Assembly (NCBI GenBank): GCA_947254025.1
Contig: CAMYBS010000017.1
Coordinates: 1-23,914, forward strand
Length of the DNA: 23,914 nt
From: an uncultured Clostridia bacterium
Lineage (GTDB): Bacteria > Bacillota > Clostridia > Tissierellales > Peptoniphilaceae
Reading direction: 5' to 3'
The notes beneath the pieces are model-generated. The model saw only the letters and a program-made list of their open reading frames with translations, had not been told where the DNA came from and searched no databases. This document shows positions 7,139-15,502 of the stretch, in pieces; the first letter of the stretch is position 1, and each line of letters starts with the position of its first letter. The position numbers and the translations under genes were made by a program.

Positions 7139-8203
7139 ATGTTTAAGAAAATTATGAAGGCTGTAATGTTCCTTATAGGAGCAGCAGCAGGTTATGGCGT
7201 TAGTTTATTAGCCATCAGCCTTGTACCAACATTTCATAATTACAGTATCTATGTATCGGTATTTTTATCTGTTTTATTTGCAATTATTTTTTCTTTATTA
7301 TCAGATACTGTATTTGACAAACTAATAAATGTTGGTGACAGGGTTGAGATTGAGCTAAGAAGGTACACTAGTTTGGACCTTATCTTAGGCTTACTAGGTT
7401 TGATATTTGGACTTCTTATAGCATTCTTGCTATCGCAGCTTGCTATAAACATAGGTATACCAGTACTTGGACCAGTTTTGTCTGTTATATTCTATATACT
7501 CTTCCCATATATAGGGATTGTAGTTGCGACTAGAAGAAAGGATATCTCAAGCTTAGGCGAGAAGTTTATACCAAAGAACACGCCTAAAAAGCCTAAGAAG
7601 AAAGAGCAAACTAGCTACAAGATACTTGACACATCTGTAATTATAGATGGCAGAATCAAAGACATTGCTAGCTCAGGCTTTATCGAAGGCACACTAGTAA
7701 TACCTAAGTTTGTTTTGCAAGAGCTTCAACACATAGCAGACTCCGCAGACGACCAAAGAAGAAAAAGAGGTAGACGCGGACTTGATATACTTAAGCAAAT
7801 GCAAAATGAAGCGAGAGTTGATATAGAAGTTTCAAATGAGAAGATAGACACAGTTGAAGAGATAGACGACAAGATACTTGAACTTGCAGCCATGATGGGT
7901 GCGAAAGTTCTTACTAACGACTACAACCTAAACAAGGTTGCACAAGTTAGAGGCATAGAAGTTTTAAATATAAACGAGCTTGCTAACGCGGTTAAGCCAG
8001 TTATACTTCCAAGCGAGGAGCTTGAAGTTGAGATAGTTAGAGCAGGTAAGGAGAAGAACCAAGGCCTTGCCTACCTTTCTGACGGCACTATGATAGTTGT
8101 TGAAGAAGCAAAGAAGAGGATAGGCGAAAAGCTTAAAGTCGAGATTACAACAGTGCTTCAAACAGCTGCAGGCAAGATGATGTTTGCCAAAATTAAAGAG
8201 TAG
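7139..8203 (+). CDS. Membrane-anchored PIN-TRAM domain protein (YacL family)
   Basis: The 354-aa protein has about four N-terminal membrane segments (within residues 1-135), a basic linker (PKKPKKKEQ), a PIN nuclease-like domain opening with KILDTSVIIDGRI (from about residue 160) and containing the acidic positions expected for metal binding (DTS, ELQ, NDYN), and a C-terminal TRAM domain (about 290-352). YacL-type proteins sit next to ispD and ispF in many Firmicutes; their cellular role is not settled, with an RNA-related function suggested by the PIN and TRAM folds. RBS AGGAGG precedes ATG. Family identification is firm, function is not. Confidence 0.9.
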   Translation: MFKKIMKAVMFLIGAAAGYGVSLLAISLVPTFHNYSIYVSVFLSVLFAIIFSLLSDTVFDKLINVGDRVEIELRRYTSLDLILGLLGLIFGLLIAFLLSQLAINIGIPVLGPVLSVIFYILFPYIGIVVATRRKDISSLGEKFIPKNTPKKPKKKEQTSYKILDTSVIIDGRIKDIASSGFIEGTLVIPKFVLQELQHIADSADDQRRKRGRRGLDILKQMQNEARVDIEVSNEKIDTVEEIDDKILELAAMMGAKVLTNDYNLNKVAQVRGIEVLNINELANAVKPVILPSEELEVEIVRAGKEKNQGLAYLSDGTMIVVEEAKKRIGEKLKVEITTVLQTAAGKMMFAKIKE

Positions 8204-8216
8204 TTGGAGGATATTT

Positions 8217-8945
8217 ATGATAGAGAATAAATTTGTCTCGGTCATTATAGCTGCTGCAGGCATGAGTAACAGGATGGGATCCAAGGTCAACAAGGCCTTC
8301 TTGCGTATAAACGACAAGCCTATACTTGCTCATACTGTAGAGAAGTTTGAAAGATCAAAGTACATTGACGAGATAATTATTGTCTGCAAAGAAGACGAGA
8401 TAGATTACACAAGAAAAGAAATTGTGAACAGATATAAATTTACAAAAGTCGTGAACATAGTTAAAGGCGGAAAAGAAAGACAGGATTCAGTATACAACGG
8501 TATCAAAGCTATTAACATAAATGCTGACATTGTCCTAACACATGATGGAGCGAGACCTTTTATAAGAACAGATACCATAAACAAGGCTGTAGAGACAGTG
8601 CTAAACTGCGACGCCTGCGTTGTTGGAGTTAAGGTTAAGGACACAATCAAATCAGTTAACGAGGACGACACAGTTCACCACACACCGAAGAGGTCGCTTT
8701 TGTGGCAAGCACAAAGTCCGCAATGCTTCAAGAAAGAGATTTTGCTTAAAGGCTACGAGCACGCCATAAAGGAAAAGATACTTGCGACAGATGACTCAGC
8801 ACTTGTTGAGTTTGCAGGAGTTGAAGTAAAGATGCTTGAAGGCCACTACGACAACATCAAGATAACTACACCAGAAGACTTAGTCATAGCGGAGATCTTC
8901 AATACGAATTGGGAGCAAAAGCTTAAAAGCACAGGAGTATTCTAA
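8217..8945 (+). CDS. ispD: 2-C-methyl-D-erythritol 4-phosphate cytidylyltransferase IspD
   Basis: IspD transfers CMP from CTP to MEP, giving CDP-ME, in the non-mevalonate isoprenoid pathway. The 242-aa protein shows the CTP-binding loop [15 protein letters not shown] (residues 12-26), a conserved [16 protein letters not shown], and TTPEDL near the end. The start is ATG 8217, with RBS TTGGAGG seven bases upstream; an upstream ATG at 8184 lies inside the preceding gene and would add an unlikely leader. The stop codon overlaps the ispF start by one base, so the two are translationally coupled. Confidence 0.95.
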   Translation: MIENKFVSVIIAAAGMSNRMGSKVNKAFLRINDKPILAHTVEKFERSKYIDEIIIVCKEDEIDYTRKEIVNRYKFTKVVNIVKGGKERQDSVYNGIKAININADIVLTHDGARPFIRTDTINKAVETVLNCDACVVGVKVKDTIKSVNEDDTVHHTPKRSLLWQAQSPQCFKKEILLKGYEHAIKEKILATDDSALVEFAGVEVKMLEGHYDNIKITTPEDLVIAEIFNTNWEQKLKSTGVF

Positions 8946-9421
8946 TGGATATAAGAATTGGTAACGGTTATGATGTTCATAAACTAGTTGAAGGTAGAGA
9001 CCTTATACTAGGCGGAGTTAAGATAGAGCATGAGAAGGGCCTACTAGGACACAGCGATGCTGACGTACTGATACACGCCATCATGGACGCAATCTTAGGC
9101 GCTATGGCGAAGGAAGACATAGGCTACCACTTCCCAGATACGAGCGACGACTACCTTGACATCGACTCGAGAGTACTACTTAGAAGGGTATACGAGATGG
9201 TCAAGAAAGAAGGCTACTGTATATCAAACATAGACGCGACTATAATGATGCAAAGGCCTAAGCTAAGACCACACATCGATGAGATGAGGGCAAATATTGC
9301 GAAAGATCTTGAGCTAAGTGTGGACAGAGTGAGCGTGAAGGCCACTACAACGGAGAAGCTTGGCTACGAAGGCAGAGAAGAGGGAGTTAGCTGTATGGCG
9401 AGTGCATTACTACTAAAGTAG
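8945..9421 (+). CDS. ispF: 2-C-methyl-D-erythritol 2,4-cyclodiphosphate synthase IspF
   Basis: IspF cyclises CDP-ME 2-phosphate to MEcPP with release of CMP, as a homotrimer with a zinc site. At 158 aa it is typical. The metal ligands D10 and H12 lie in [11 protein letters not shown], and H44 in [11 protein letters not shown]. The C-terminal [14 protein letters not shown] motif contacts the nucleotide. The start codon shares a base with the ispD stop (TAATG). No clear terminator follows in the 98-nt gap before the next gene, so some read-through is possible. Confidence 0.96.
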   Translation: MDIRIGNGYDVHKLVEGRDLILGGVKIEHEKGLLGHSDADVLIHAIMDAILGAMAKEDIGYHFPDTSDDYLDIDSRVLLRRVYEMVKKEGYCISNIDATIMMQRPKLRPHIDEMRANIAKDLELSVDRVSVKATTTEKLGYEGREEGVSCMASALLLK

Positions 9422-9456
9422 TAAAATTTAGTGAATACTAATATAAAATTAATTTA

Positions 9457-9486
9457 TTGTACATTTATGCTTAAAAGTGGTATAAT
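9457..9486 (+). promoter_or_regulatory. Promoter of the rhodanese lipoprotein gene
   Basis: A -35 TTGTAC (9457-9462) and perfect TATAAT (9481-9486) are spaced by 18 bp. A strong RBS AAGGAGGT follows about 20 nt downstream. Confidence 0.7.
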
Positions 9487-9519
9487 AGCTATGGTAAAAA
9501 TTTAAGGAGGTAAATACAC

Positions 9520-9987
9520 ATGAAAAAATTATTATCATTAGCTTTAGTGCTTGTATTAGCATTTTCACTAGTAGCATGCAAGAAAGCAGAAGAAAAACCA
9601 GCTGAACCAGCTGCAGAAGGAACAGAAAGCGTACCAGCAGAACAAGCTGATAGCGTTCAAACAGGAGAAAAAGCAACTATGACAGGTGATGAAGTAGTAG
9701 CATTACAAGCTGATGCTGAACAAGAAGGTAAATACGTTATCGTTGACGTTAGAAGCGCTGACGAATATGCTAAGGGTCACATCAAAGATGCAAAGAACAT
9801 TCCTTTAGATGATATTAAGAATGATCCATCAGTTCTAGATGCTGAAAAAGACAAAAAGATCGTTTTATATTGCAACTCTGGTAAAAAATCTGGACAAGCT
9901 CAAGACGCTCTTTTAGCAGCAGGCTACACTGACGTAGTTAACGCTGATGGCGTTAAGACTTATCAATACGATTTAGTAACTGAATAG
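9520..9987 (+). CDS. Rhodanese-domain lipoprotein
   Basis: A 155-aa exported lipoprotein. The signal peptide MKKLLSLALVLVLAFSLVAC ends in a lipobox with the lipidated cysteine at residue 20. A low-complexity Ala/Glu/Pro spacer (21-50) leads to a single rhodanese domain (about 55-155). VIVDVRSADEYAKGHI is the domain hallmark, and the active-site loop CNSGKKS contains the catalytic cysteine C118. The domain would sit on the outer face of the membrane, where it could handle sulfane sulfur or reactive thiols; the substrate is unknown. Its codon use is enriched in common codons, suggesting high expression, and it has its own promoter and terminator. Rhodanese assignment is firm. Confidence 0.92.
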   Translation: MKKLLSLALVLVLAFSLVACKKAEEKPAEPAAEGTESVPAEQADSVQTGEKATMTGDEVVALQADAEQEGKYVIVDVRSADEYAKGHIKDAKNIPLDDIKNDPSVLDAEKDKKIVLYCNSGKKSGQAQDALLAAGYTDVVNADGVKTYQYDLVTE

Positions 9988-10004
9988 TATTAATAATCAA
10001 ATCA

Positions 10005-10029
10005 AAGAGCGAGAAATCGCTCTTTTTTT
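10005..10029 (+). terminator. Intrinsic terminator after the rhodanese gene
   Basis: The perfect 8-bp stem AAGAGCGA/TCGCTCTT encloses a GAAA loop and is followed by a run of T residues. It makes the rhodanese gene a separate transcription unit. Confidence 0.93.
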
Positions 10030-10116
10030 ATGCCATAAATATATTTAAGCTTTTGATTGGGTATAAGCTAAATGTAAGGCCTAGCCTTGCATCTTTATTA
10101 TTACAAGGAGAGATAT

Positions 10117-10833
10117 ATGGAGAACTTACTTATTGTATTTACAAGAGTGCCTATAGAGGGACATACAAAAACGCGTCTTGAAGACTTCCTTTCAAAGAAG
10201 GACATAGTGACATTTCACAAAAAGCTTATCAGAAGGCTTATTAGTGATGTAGCGTCTAAGGAGTGGGACCTTGAGATTCATGCGACGCCTATAGAGAAGG
10301 TAGAGATACTTAAAGAATTTTTACCAAATGAAGTGTACAAATCTCAAGCTGATGCAAACCTCTTTGAAAAGATGGAGCTCGCAATCGATGCTGCGCTTCA
10401 AAGCTACAAGAAGGTTGCCATCATTGGCTCGGATATATATGATATATACGCGTGCGATATAAAGGCTGCCTTCGATGCACTTGATGAGGCGGACCTAGTA
10501 TTTAACCCTTCGTCAGATGGAGGCTACTCATTAGTCGCGTCAAAAGTAAGTATAAAGGACAAGCTCAATATTGACTTTAAAAATAAATCTATGATACTTG
10601 ATGAAACTATTAAAAATTATAATAGTTCACGCGTTAAATGCCTTAGAGTCATTGATGATATTGACACTAAGGAGGATCTATTATATAATTACTATGGTAA
10701 AAATGTTGAATTTATAAGCAAAGATGAGATTGTGCTTGAAGGAAAGCATATTAATCTCGATGATAATATATTTCACGACTTAATCAATCTCAACAACTGG
10801 AGGAATAATAATGAAGAAAAAAACAATATCTAA
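10117..10833 (+). CDS. TIGR04282/DUF2064-type glycosyltransferase
   Basis: The 238-aa protein matches what I recall of the TIGR04282 (DUF2064) family, a GT-A-like nucleotidyl/glycosyl transferase group: LLIVFTRVPIEGHTKTRLE at the start, a central GSDIYDI, SSDGGYSLVAS, and DIDTKEDL near the end. Databases often name the family after arsenosugar biosynthesis because of gene neighbourhoods; no arsenic gene is visible here, so that role should not be assumed. Start ATG 10117 follows AAGGAG; an in-frame ATG at 10087 has no ribosome binding site. First gene of a five-gene overlapping operon. I see no convincing promoter between the terminator at 10029 and this gene. Confidence 0.82.
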   Translation: MENLLIVFTRVPIEGHTKTRLEDFLSKKDIVTFHKKLIRRLISDVASKEWDLEIHATPIEKVEILKEFLPNEVYKSQADANLFEKMELAIDAALQSYKKVAIIGSDIYDIYACDIKAAFDALDEADLVFNPSSDGGYSLVASKVSIKDKLNIDFKNKSMILDETIKNYNSSRVKCLRVIDDIDTKEDLLYNYYGKNVEFISKDEIVLEGKHINLDDNIFHDLINLNNWRNNNEEKNNI

Positions 10834-11503
10834 AATAGTACTTATTGCCATTATATTATTAACAGTCTTATTATACTTTGTAGTGCCAAGCTTTCATGCT
10901 ACTATAAATAATTTTGTTTCAAAGCTAGGAAGTTTAAATCTTGATGCAGTTATCGAGTTAATCAGGGGCTACGGTGCTTATGCAGCAGTCGTTTCATTCT
11001 TTTTAATGATACTTCAATCAATCTTATCACCAATACCAGCACTTTTAATCACGCTTTCAAACGCAGCAATCTTTGGTTGGTGGAAGGGCGCCCTACTATC
11101 GTTCTGGTCAGCAATGGTAGGAGCAGCACTATGCTTCTACATCGCAAGAATTCTTGGTAGAGACGTCGTTGAAAAGATTGTTACTAAGACAGGACTTGCT
11201 AAAGTTGACGAATTCTTCGAAAGATACGGCAAAAATTCAATACTTATTTGCAGACTACTACCTTTTGTTTCATTCGACATAGTTAGTTACGCGGCAGGAC
11301 TTACACCAATCAAGTTCTGGGACTTTTTCATTGCAACAGGCCTAGGACAACTTCCAGCAACTATCGTTTATTCATACTTAGGTAATTTAGCTGGTTCTAC
11401 AAAAACTATATTTATTTCTATAGTGTGTGTAGTTGCTCTAAGTGCCTTAGTTTACATGATAGGCAAGATATACAATGACAAGAAGAAAAATAAATCCAAT
11501 TAA
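10811..11503 (+). CDS. TVP38/TMEM64 family membrane protein (first paralogue)
   Basis: A 230-aa polytopic membrane protein of the DedA-like VTT (SNARE-associated) superfamily. It has an N-terminal membrane helix, a re-entrant region with SPIPALLITLSNAAIFGWWKG, the conserved YIARILGRD, a cytoplasmic segment, and ICRLLPFVSFDIVSYAAGLTP, which matches the family's RLxPxxPfdxxnyaaGlt signature. Members are linked to lipid scrambling or transport at membranes, but the substrate is generally unknown. It overlaps the preceding gene by 23 nt and has RBS GGAGG. Adjacent to a second, divergent copy. Confidence 0.87.
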   Translation: MKKKTISKIVLIAIILLTVLLYFVVPSFHATINNFVSKLGSLNLDAVIELIRGYGAYAAVVSFFLMILQSILSPIPALLITLSNAAIFGWWKGALLSFWSAMVGAALCFYIARILGRDVVEKIVTKTGLAKVDEFFERYGKNSILICRLLPFVSFDIVSYAAGLTPIKFWDFFIATGLGQLPATIVYSYLGNLAGSTKTIFISIVCVVALSALVYMIGKIYNDKKKNKSN

Positions 11504-12146
11504 GATACTGAGCCTATTACTCATAATAATAGGCTCCGTTCTAGTTATAAAGTACGTGCCTATGGCAAAGCTCAAGGCCTTTATCGAAGAGAGAAGAGAG
11601 CTATCAGAAGTTTTGTACGTGGCAGCCTTTGCAGTGCTTCCAGTATTTTTCTTCCCGGTGCCAGTGCTTGCACTTATAGCTGCAGCCTTATTCGGCTTTG
11701 TGAAGGGCAGTCTCTTGACCATGGTCGGAGCGCTTCTTAATATGTCAATCATGTTTGTGATTGCAAGATACATCGGCAGAGACTTCGTTAGCGCCATGGT
11801 TCACAAGCACGTGAGCAAAAAAACTTACGATAGATATTTTTCAAAAGACGCCAACATCGCATCGGGACTCTTCTTAGTAAGACTTACACCAATCATTCCA
11901 TACAATATACTTAACTACGCTTATCCACTAACTGACATAGGCTTTTGGAAATATTTGATAGTTTCATTCGTAGGTATAGCGCCAGGCACGCTTGTTTACT
12001 TAAACCTAGGCGACAAGATCAAAGATTACAAGTCCAAAGAGTTCTTGATTGCAGTCTTAATCATGGTCGCTCTTGTAATTATTTCCGTCTTGCTTACAAA
12101 GTATATGAATAAAAAACATGATAGCAATAGTAGTTCCAGTATATAA
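11475..12146 (+). CDS. TVP38/TMEM64 family membrane protein (second paralogue)
   Basis: A 223-aa relative of the upstream protein with the same layout: an N-terminal helix, FFFPVPVLALIAAALFGFVKG, ARYIGRDF, and FLVRLTPIIPYNILNYAYPLT, a closer match to the family signature than the first copy. It ends with a membrane helix and a short Ser-rich tail. The gene overlaps its neighbours by 29 nt on both sides. Two different TVP38 proteins in immediate tandem suggest a heteromeric complex or two steps of one transport process; this is inference. Confidence 0.87.
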   Translation: MTRRKINPIKILSLLLIIIGSVLVIKYVPMAKLKAFIEERRELSEVLYVAAFAVLPVFFFPVPVLALIAAALFGFVKGSLLTMVGALLNMSIMFVIARYIGRDFVSAMVHKHVSKKTYDRYFSKDANIASGLFLVRLTPIIPYNILNYAYPLTDIGFWKYLIVSFVGIAPGTLVYLNLGDKIKDYKSKEFLIAVLIMVALVIISVLLTKYMNKKHDSNSSSSI

Positions 12147-12804
12147 TGAAGAAAAAAATATAGAGCGCTTTATAAGGCATCTTTATAGCTTAGATGGCGA
12201 GTTTAAGGTCTATATAGCATACGCTAATGGCGGCGACAAAACGCTCGAAGTTTTAGAAAAATTAAATAAAGAGTTTCCATTCAAGATAGTGCACAGCGAA
12301 AAATCACGTTCAGTACAGATGAATACAGGCTTTAAAGAGACTACAGAGGACAAAATAATGTTTTTGCACGCGGACTCGTACTTGGATAAGGACGCCATAG
12401 TCAAGATGGATAAGGCGCTTGATAAATACAGCTCCGCAGCCATTAAGATACGCTTCACTAGCAAGAAGCTTTTGATGAAGCTCGTTGCCTTTAGATCAAA
12501 TGTGAGACTAAAGCTATACAATATTGCTTACGGTGACCAAGCCATGTCCTTTAGACGCGAAAAATTTATCCAGATGGGCATGTTCAAAGAGATTCCTCTT
12601 ATGGAAGACTACGATATGTCCAGAAGACTCAAAAAAGAAGGAACAAAGATAAAGGCTATAGACTCATACCTTACGACAGACGCAAGACGCTTTGAACAGA
12701 AGGGTATACTTAGGACCATAATACTAATGAAAAAATTAAAATTTATGTTCTTACTAGGTTACCCGATTGAAGAGATCACAAGGAGATACAGAGATGAAAG
12801 ATGA
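12118..12804 (+). CDS. TIGR04283-type GT2 glycosyltransferase
   Basis: A 228-aa GT-A-fold family 2 glycosyltransferase. The N-terminus IAIVVPVYNEEKNIE is the nucleotide-sugar fold; FLHADSYLD (about 81-89) supplies the metal-binding aspartate region; AMSFRREKF and LMEDYDMSRRLKKEG match the TIGR04283 pattern as I recall it. Families TIGR04282 and TIGR04283 frequently occur as neighbours, as here, which supports a shared pathway. No membrane segment is obvious apart from a hydrophobic stretch near the C-terminus. It overlaps the TVP38 gene by 29 nt. Acceptor unknown. Confidence 0.85.
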   Translation: MIAIVVPVYNEEKNIERFIRHLYSLDGEFKVYIAYANGGDKTLEVLEKLNKEFPFKIVHSEKSRSVQMNTGFKETTEDKIMFLHADSYLDKDAIVKMDKALDKYSSAAIKIRFTSKKLLMKLVAFRSNVRLKLYNIAYGDQAMSFRREKFIQMGMFKEIPLMEDYDMSRRLKKEGTKIKAIDSYLTTDARRFEQKGILRTIILMKKLKFMFLLGYPIEEITRRYRDER

Positions 12805-13750
12805 TAAGAAAAATTATTTAGAATATGTCAAAGAGACCTGCCTCGACTGCTCGCTATGCACGCAAAACTGTGATTTTCTAACGAAGTATGGCCTTGACTT
12901 AGCAGATTTCGCATCTAGAGATGACTTAGCCTACTCATGCTTTTTATGCGGACGCTGCTACGAGGTCTGTCCCGTTGATTTAGATGGCAGAGAGATCTCA
13001 CTTATACATAGAAAAAATGAGGGCTTCGGAATGATGAAGTTTGAGAAGTCCCTATATAAATTTAGAAACAACTCCAATAAGAAAACAAAGGATTTGTTAT
13101 GGCTTGGATGCGCTTTTCCGAGAGCCTTCCCAGAAACAACTAAGAAGATGATAGAGATATTTAGAGAAGATGGATGCGATTACTCAATCGATTGCTGCGG
13201 AAAACCAGTCTTTGAGAGTGGCGACAAGGACAGAGCGCAAAATAATATTGACCACGTCAAGATGCTATTACTTAAGAAGAAAGTGAAGAGAGTCGTTACA
13301 TGCTGCCCAAACTGCTACCACTTCTTTAAAGATTACACAGACATAAACGTAATAACAATATATGAAAAGCTTCACGAGATGGGCGTAGGCAAGGTTTTAG
13401 AAGATGAGTTTCACATCTACCACCCTTGTCCAGACAAAGTTCATAAAGAGATGTTTAAAGATTTAAAACACTTCATGCCAAACGCCAAAAGCGACTACAA
13501 AGACGTTTTATGCTGCGGTCTAGGCGGACTTGCAAGCAAGGGCGAACCCGAGATAGCGAAAGCATTCCTAGATAGACTTAAAAATTATGAGAGCATGGTC
13601 ACAACATATTGCGCAAGCTGCTCAATACAGTTCACAAAAAACGGCATAGCTAATCAGCACGCACTTACCATGATACTTGGTACAGACGAAAAAGTTGTTC
13701 CAACAAGCCTAGCTAGATTAATAAAGATGAAATTCTATGGCGGAAGATAG
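12794..13750 (+). CDS. Iron-sulfur protein with two CCG domains
   Basis: This 318-aa protein resembles HdrD/GlpC-type oxidoreductase subunits. Two 4Fe-4S motifs come first: CLDCSLCTQNC (C16, C19, C22, C26) and CFLCGRCYEVC (C49, C52, C55, C59). Two cysteine-rich CCG domains follow, marked by DCCGKP with CCPNC, and LCCGLGG with YCASC, the pattern that binds non-cubane clusters in heterodisulfide reductases. It should pass electrons or act on disulfides in the cytoplasm. Start ATG 12794 is preceded by AAGGAG; an in-frame ATG at 12767 lies deeper in the preceding gene without a binding site. No flavin or membrane partner subunit is encoded nearby. Confidence 0.88.
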   Translation: MKDDKKNYLEYVKETCLDCSLCTQNCDFLTKYGLDLADFASRDDLAYSCFLCGRCYEVCPVDLDGREISLIHRKNEGFGMMKFEKSLYKFRNNSNKKTKDLLWLGCAFPRAFPETTKKMIEIFREDGCDYSIDCCGKPVFESGDKDRAQNNIDHVKMLLLKKKVKRVVTCCPNCYHFFKDYTDINVITIYEKLHEMGVGKVLEDEFHIYHPCPDKVHKEMFKDLKHFMPNAKSDYKDVLCCGLGGLASKGEPEIAKAFLDRLKNYESMVTTYCASCSIQFTKNGIANQHALTMILGTDEKVVPTSLARLIKMKFYGGR

Positions 13751-13756
13751 ATTATA

Positions 13757-13787
13757 AGATAAGTTCAATTGAGCTTATCTTTTTTTT
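13757..13787 (+). terminator. Intrinsic terminator of the glycosyltransferase/Fe-S operon
   Basis: A near-perfect 24-nt inverted repeat (AGATAAGTTCAA / TTGAGCTTATCT) with one G-T pair is followed by seven T residues. It closes the five-gene operon. Confidence 0.92.
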
Positions 13788-13796
13788 GTGCTAATC

Positions 13797-13825
13797 TTGA
13801 TAAAATTACCTTCAAGGTATATAAT
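13797..13825 (+). promoter_or_regulatory. Promoter of the ABC transporter gene
   Basis: TTGATA (13797-13802) and TATAAT (13820-13825) are spaced by 17 bp, immediately after the upstream terminator. Confidence 0.82.
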
Positions 13826-13855
13826 TAAATTAGTTCACAGTACGAGGTGATTTAT

Positions 13856-15436
13856 GTGACAAAGAATAAACTTCTTAAATATTTATATTACATATTTCAA
13901 AGCATAAATATGCTCATATCACTTGCAGTACCTATCTTTATTAAAAAGATAGTCGATGCAGTTAGTGATAAAAATTATACTTTATTTAAGTTTAATGCCA
14001 TAATATTTTGTGTTTTGATATTAGCCTTCATAAGCACATTAGCTCTTTCATATTACTTCATGATTTATTGTGAAGAGAAGGAATTAAGAAGGCTTAGAAG
14101 CAAGTTTTACAATTATCTTGGTTTTGAAAGTTTAAATAATTTAAAGAGCAAATCTTTAGGATCGATAATTCAGCTTTTTAACTCAGATGTTGAAGGATTA
14201 AGAGCTTTCATAATAGAAATGCCATACAAAAGAATTGTTAAAGGCATTTACCTAGTTTTGATTATTTTGCTTATGCTAAGAGAAAACGCCCTTTTAAGTG
14301 CTTCTATACTTATAATACTACCAATATTTTACTTCATACAAAACAAGATGAGCGAGAAGGAAGCTGTAGTTAACAAGGCTATAGAAGAAGCAAATGAAAA
14401 GCTCAACGGCAATATCGAAGAGTTTTATAATTATAATTACACGATAAAAGCATTTAATTCAAGTGAAGATACAATTATAAAGAATGAAGAGGGTTTAGAT
14501 AAATATTTAGAAAAAGTTTTTGAAAGACTTAAGATTGATATAGTTTATGACTATTTTATGTCAAATGGCCTTTTAAACGTGCTTGACCTAATCATATACA
14601 TTTTCGGTGGCTTTTTAGTTTTTAAAGGCTCAGTCAGCATAGGTACTTTGATTTTATTTAGCCAATATGTCTCAAAGCTTTGGAACCCGATAGAGTTTTA
14701 CATGTCATATCCAAGAGAGAAGTCCTTGTATGAAATGCACAAAGAAAGATTAGATAGTGTAATTAATTTTGAAAACAAACTTATAGATGAGGATGCAAAA
14801 GATTTTGAAAGTCTAGAGCTAAAAGATTTATCCATAGAATACAATGAACTTATCTTAGATAAGATTAATTTAGAGATAAAAAAAGGCGAGAAGATACTGA
14901 TAAAGGGAAGCAATGGTTCGGGCAAGACAAGCCTACTTAGAGCTATATCAGGTCTTGAGACTGATTATACTGGAGAGATATATCTAAATGGAGCGAAAAT
15001 CAATAAAGAAGCAAATTTATTAAATAAGATGATCAGGCTAGTTCCTGATAAGGCAGATATATTCTACGGAACTATAGAAGAAAATATCAATATGTTTTCA
15101 AATAAAAGTGTAGATAGAGATACAAAGATAATCAAGCTCCTAAAGAAAAACAATCTTAGCTTAGATACAGTTCTTTCTTCAAGCATGAATAATCTGTCTG
15201 GTGGAGAGAAGAAGCTTATAGAGCTTGAAAGAGCATTTCAAAGCACAGGAAAAGTATTTATCTTTGATGAGCCGCTTAATTATATAGATAAAAATAATTC
15301 GCAGCTAGTCATAGATTGCATAAAAGATTTTACTAAAGATAAAACAGTAATTTTAGTTTCTCATAATGAGAGCATAGAGAGGATTGCCGATAAAGTATAT
15401 GAGATAAAGAATAAAAATTTGATAAGAATTAATTAG
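13856..15436 (+). CDS. ABC exporter, fused membrane and ATPase domains
   Basis: A half-size ABC exporter of 526 aa: six predicted membrane helices in residues 1-290, then a nucleotide-binding domain. Walker A GSNGSGKTS, signature LSGGEKK, Walker B VFIFDEP and the H-loop ILVSHNE are all intact, so it should hydrolyse ATP. It is a single gene, so it probably works as a homodimer. The substrate cannot be told from sequence. The start is a GTG. The RBS GAGGTG (13844-13849) favours GTG 13856 over GTG 13847, which overlaps the RBS itself; the nearby ATG at 13854 is followed at once by TGA and is out of frame. Family assignment is firm. Confidence 0.88.
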   Translation: MTKNKLLKYLYYIFQSINMLISLAVPIFIKKIVDAVSDKNYTLFKFNAIIFCVLILAFISTLALSYYFMIYCEEKELRRLRSKFYNYLGFESLNNLKSKSLGSIIQLFNSDVEGLRAFIIEMPYKRIVKGIYLVLIILLMLRENALLSASILIILPIFYFIQNKMSEKEAVVNKAIEEANEKLNGNIEEFYNYNYTIKAFNSSEDTIIKNEEGLDKYLEKVFERLKIDIVYDYFMSNGLLNVLDLIIYIFGGFLVFKGSVSIGTLILFSQYVSKLWNPIEFYMSYPREKSLYEMHKERLDSVINFENKLIDEDAKDFESLELKDLSIEYNELILDKINLEIKKGEKILIKGSNGSGKTSLLRAISGLETDYTGEIYLNGAKINKEANLLNKMIRLVPDKADIFYGTIEENINMFSNKSVDRDTKIIKLLKKNNLSLDTVLSSSMNNLSGGEKKLIELERAFQSTGKVFIFDEPLNYIDKNNSQLVIDCIKDFTKDKTVILVSHNESIERIADKVYEIKNKNLIRIN

Positions 15437-15448
15437 ATTTGATTAATA

Positions 15449-15489
15449 CAAAAGCAGATGCACATCATTAGTGCATCTGCTTCTTTTAT
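15449..15489. terminator. Bidirectional terminator between convergent genes
   Basis: A perfect 12-bp stem AAGCAGATGCAC/GTGCATCTGCTT (15452-15463, 15471-15482) with a 7-nt loop has T-rich sequence downstream and A-rich sequence upstream. It can serve both the ABC gene and the minus-strand DUF1576 gene. Confidence 0.9.
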
Positions 15490-15502
15490 GTGTAAGTATA
15501 TA

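Noticed and set aside
7964..8317. Minus-strand frame of 117 codons across the PIN-TRAM/ispD junction
   Set aside because: It covers two well-supported plus-strand genes and shows no recognisable domain.
10076..10088. Small AAGGC-CTA-GCCTT hairpin before the TIGR04282 gene as a riboswitch or repeat-family member
   Set aside because: The stem is only 5 bp, the loop does not match the purine-loop hairpin family, and it lacks the GAACC linkers and any T tract.
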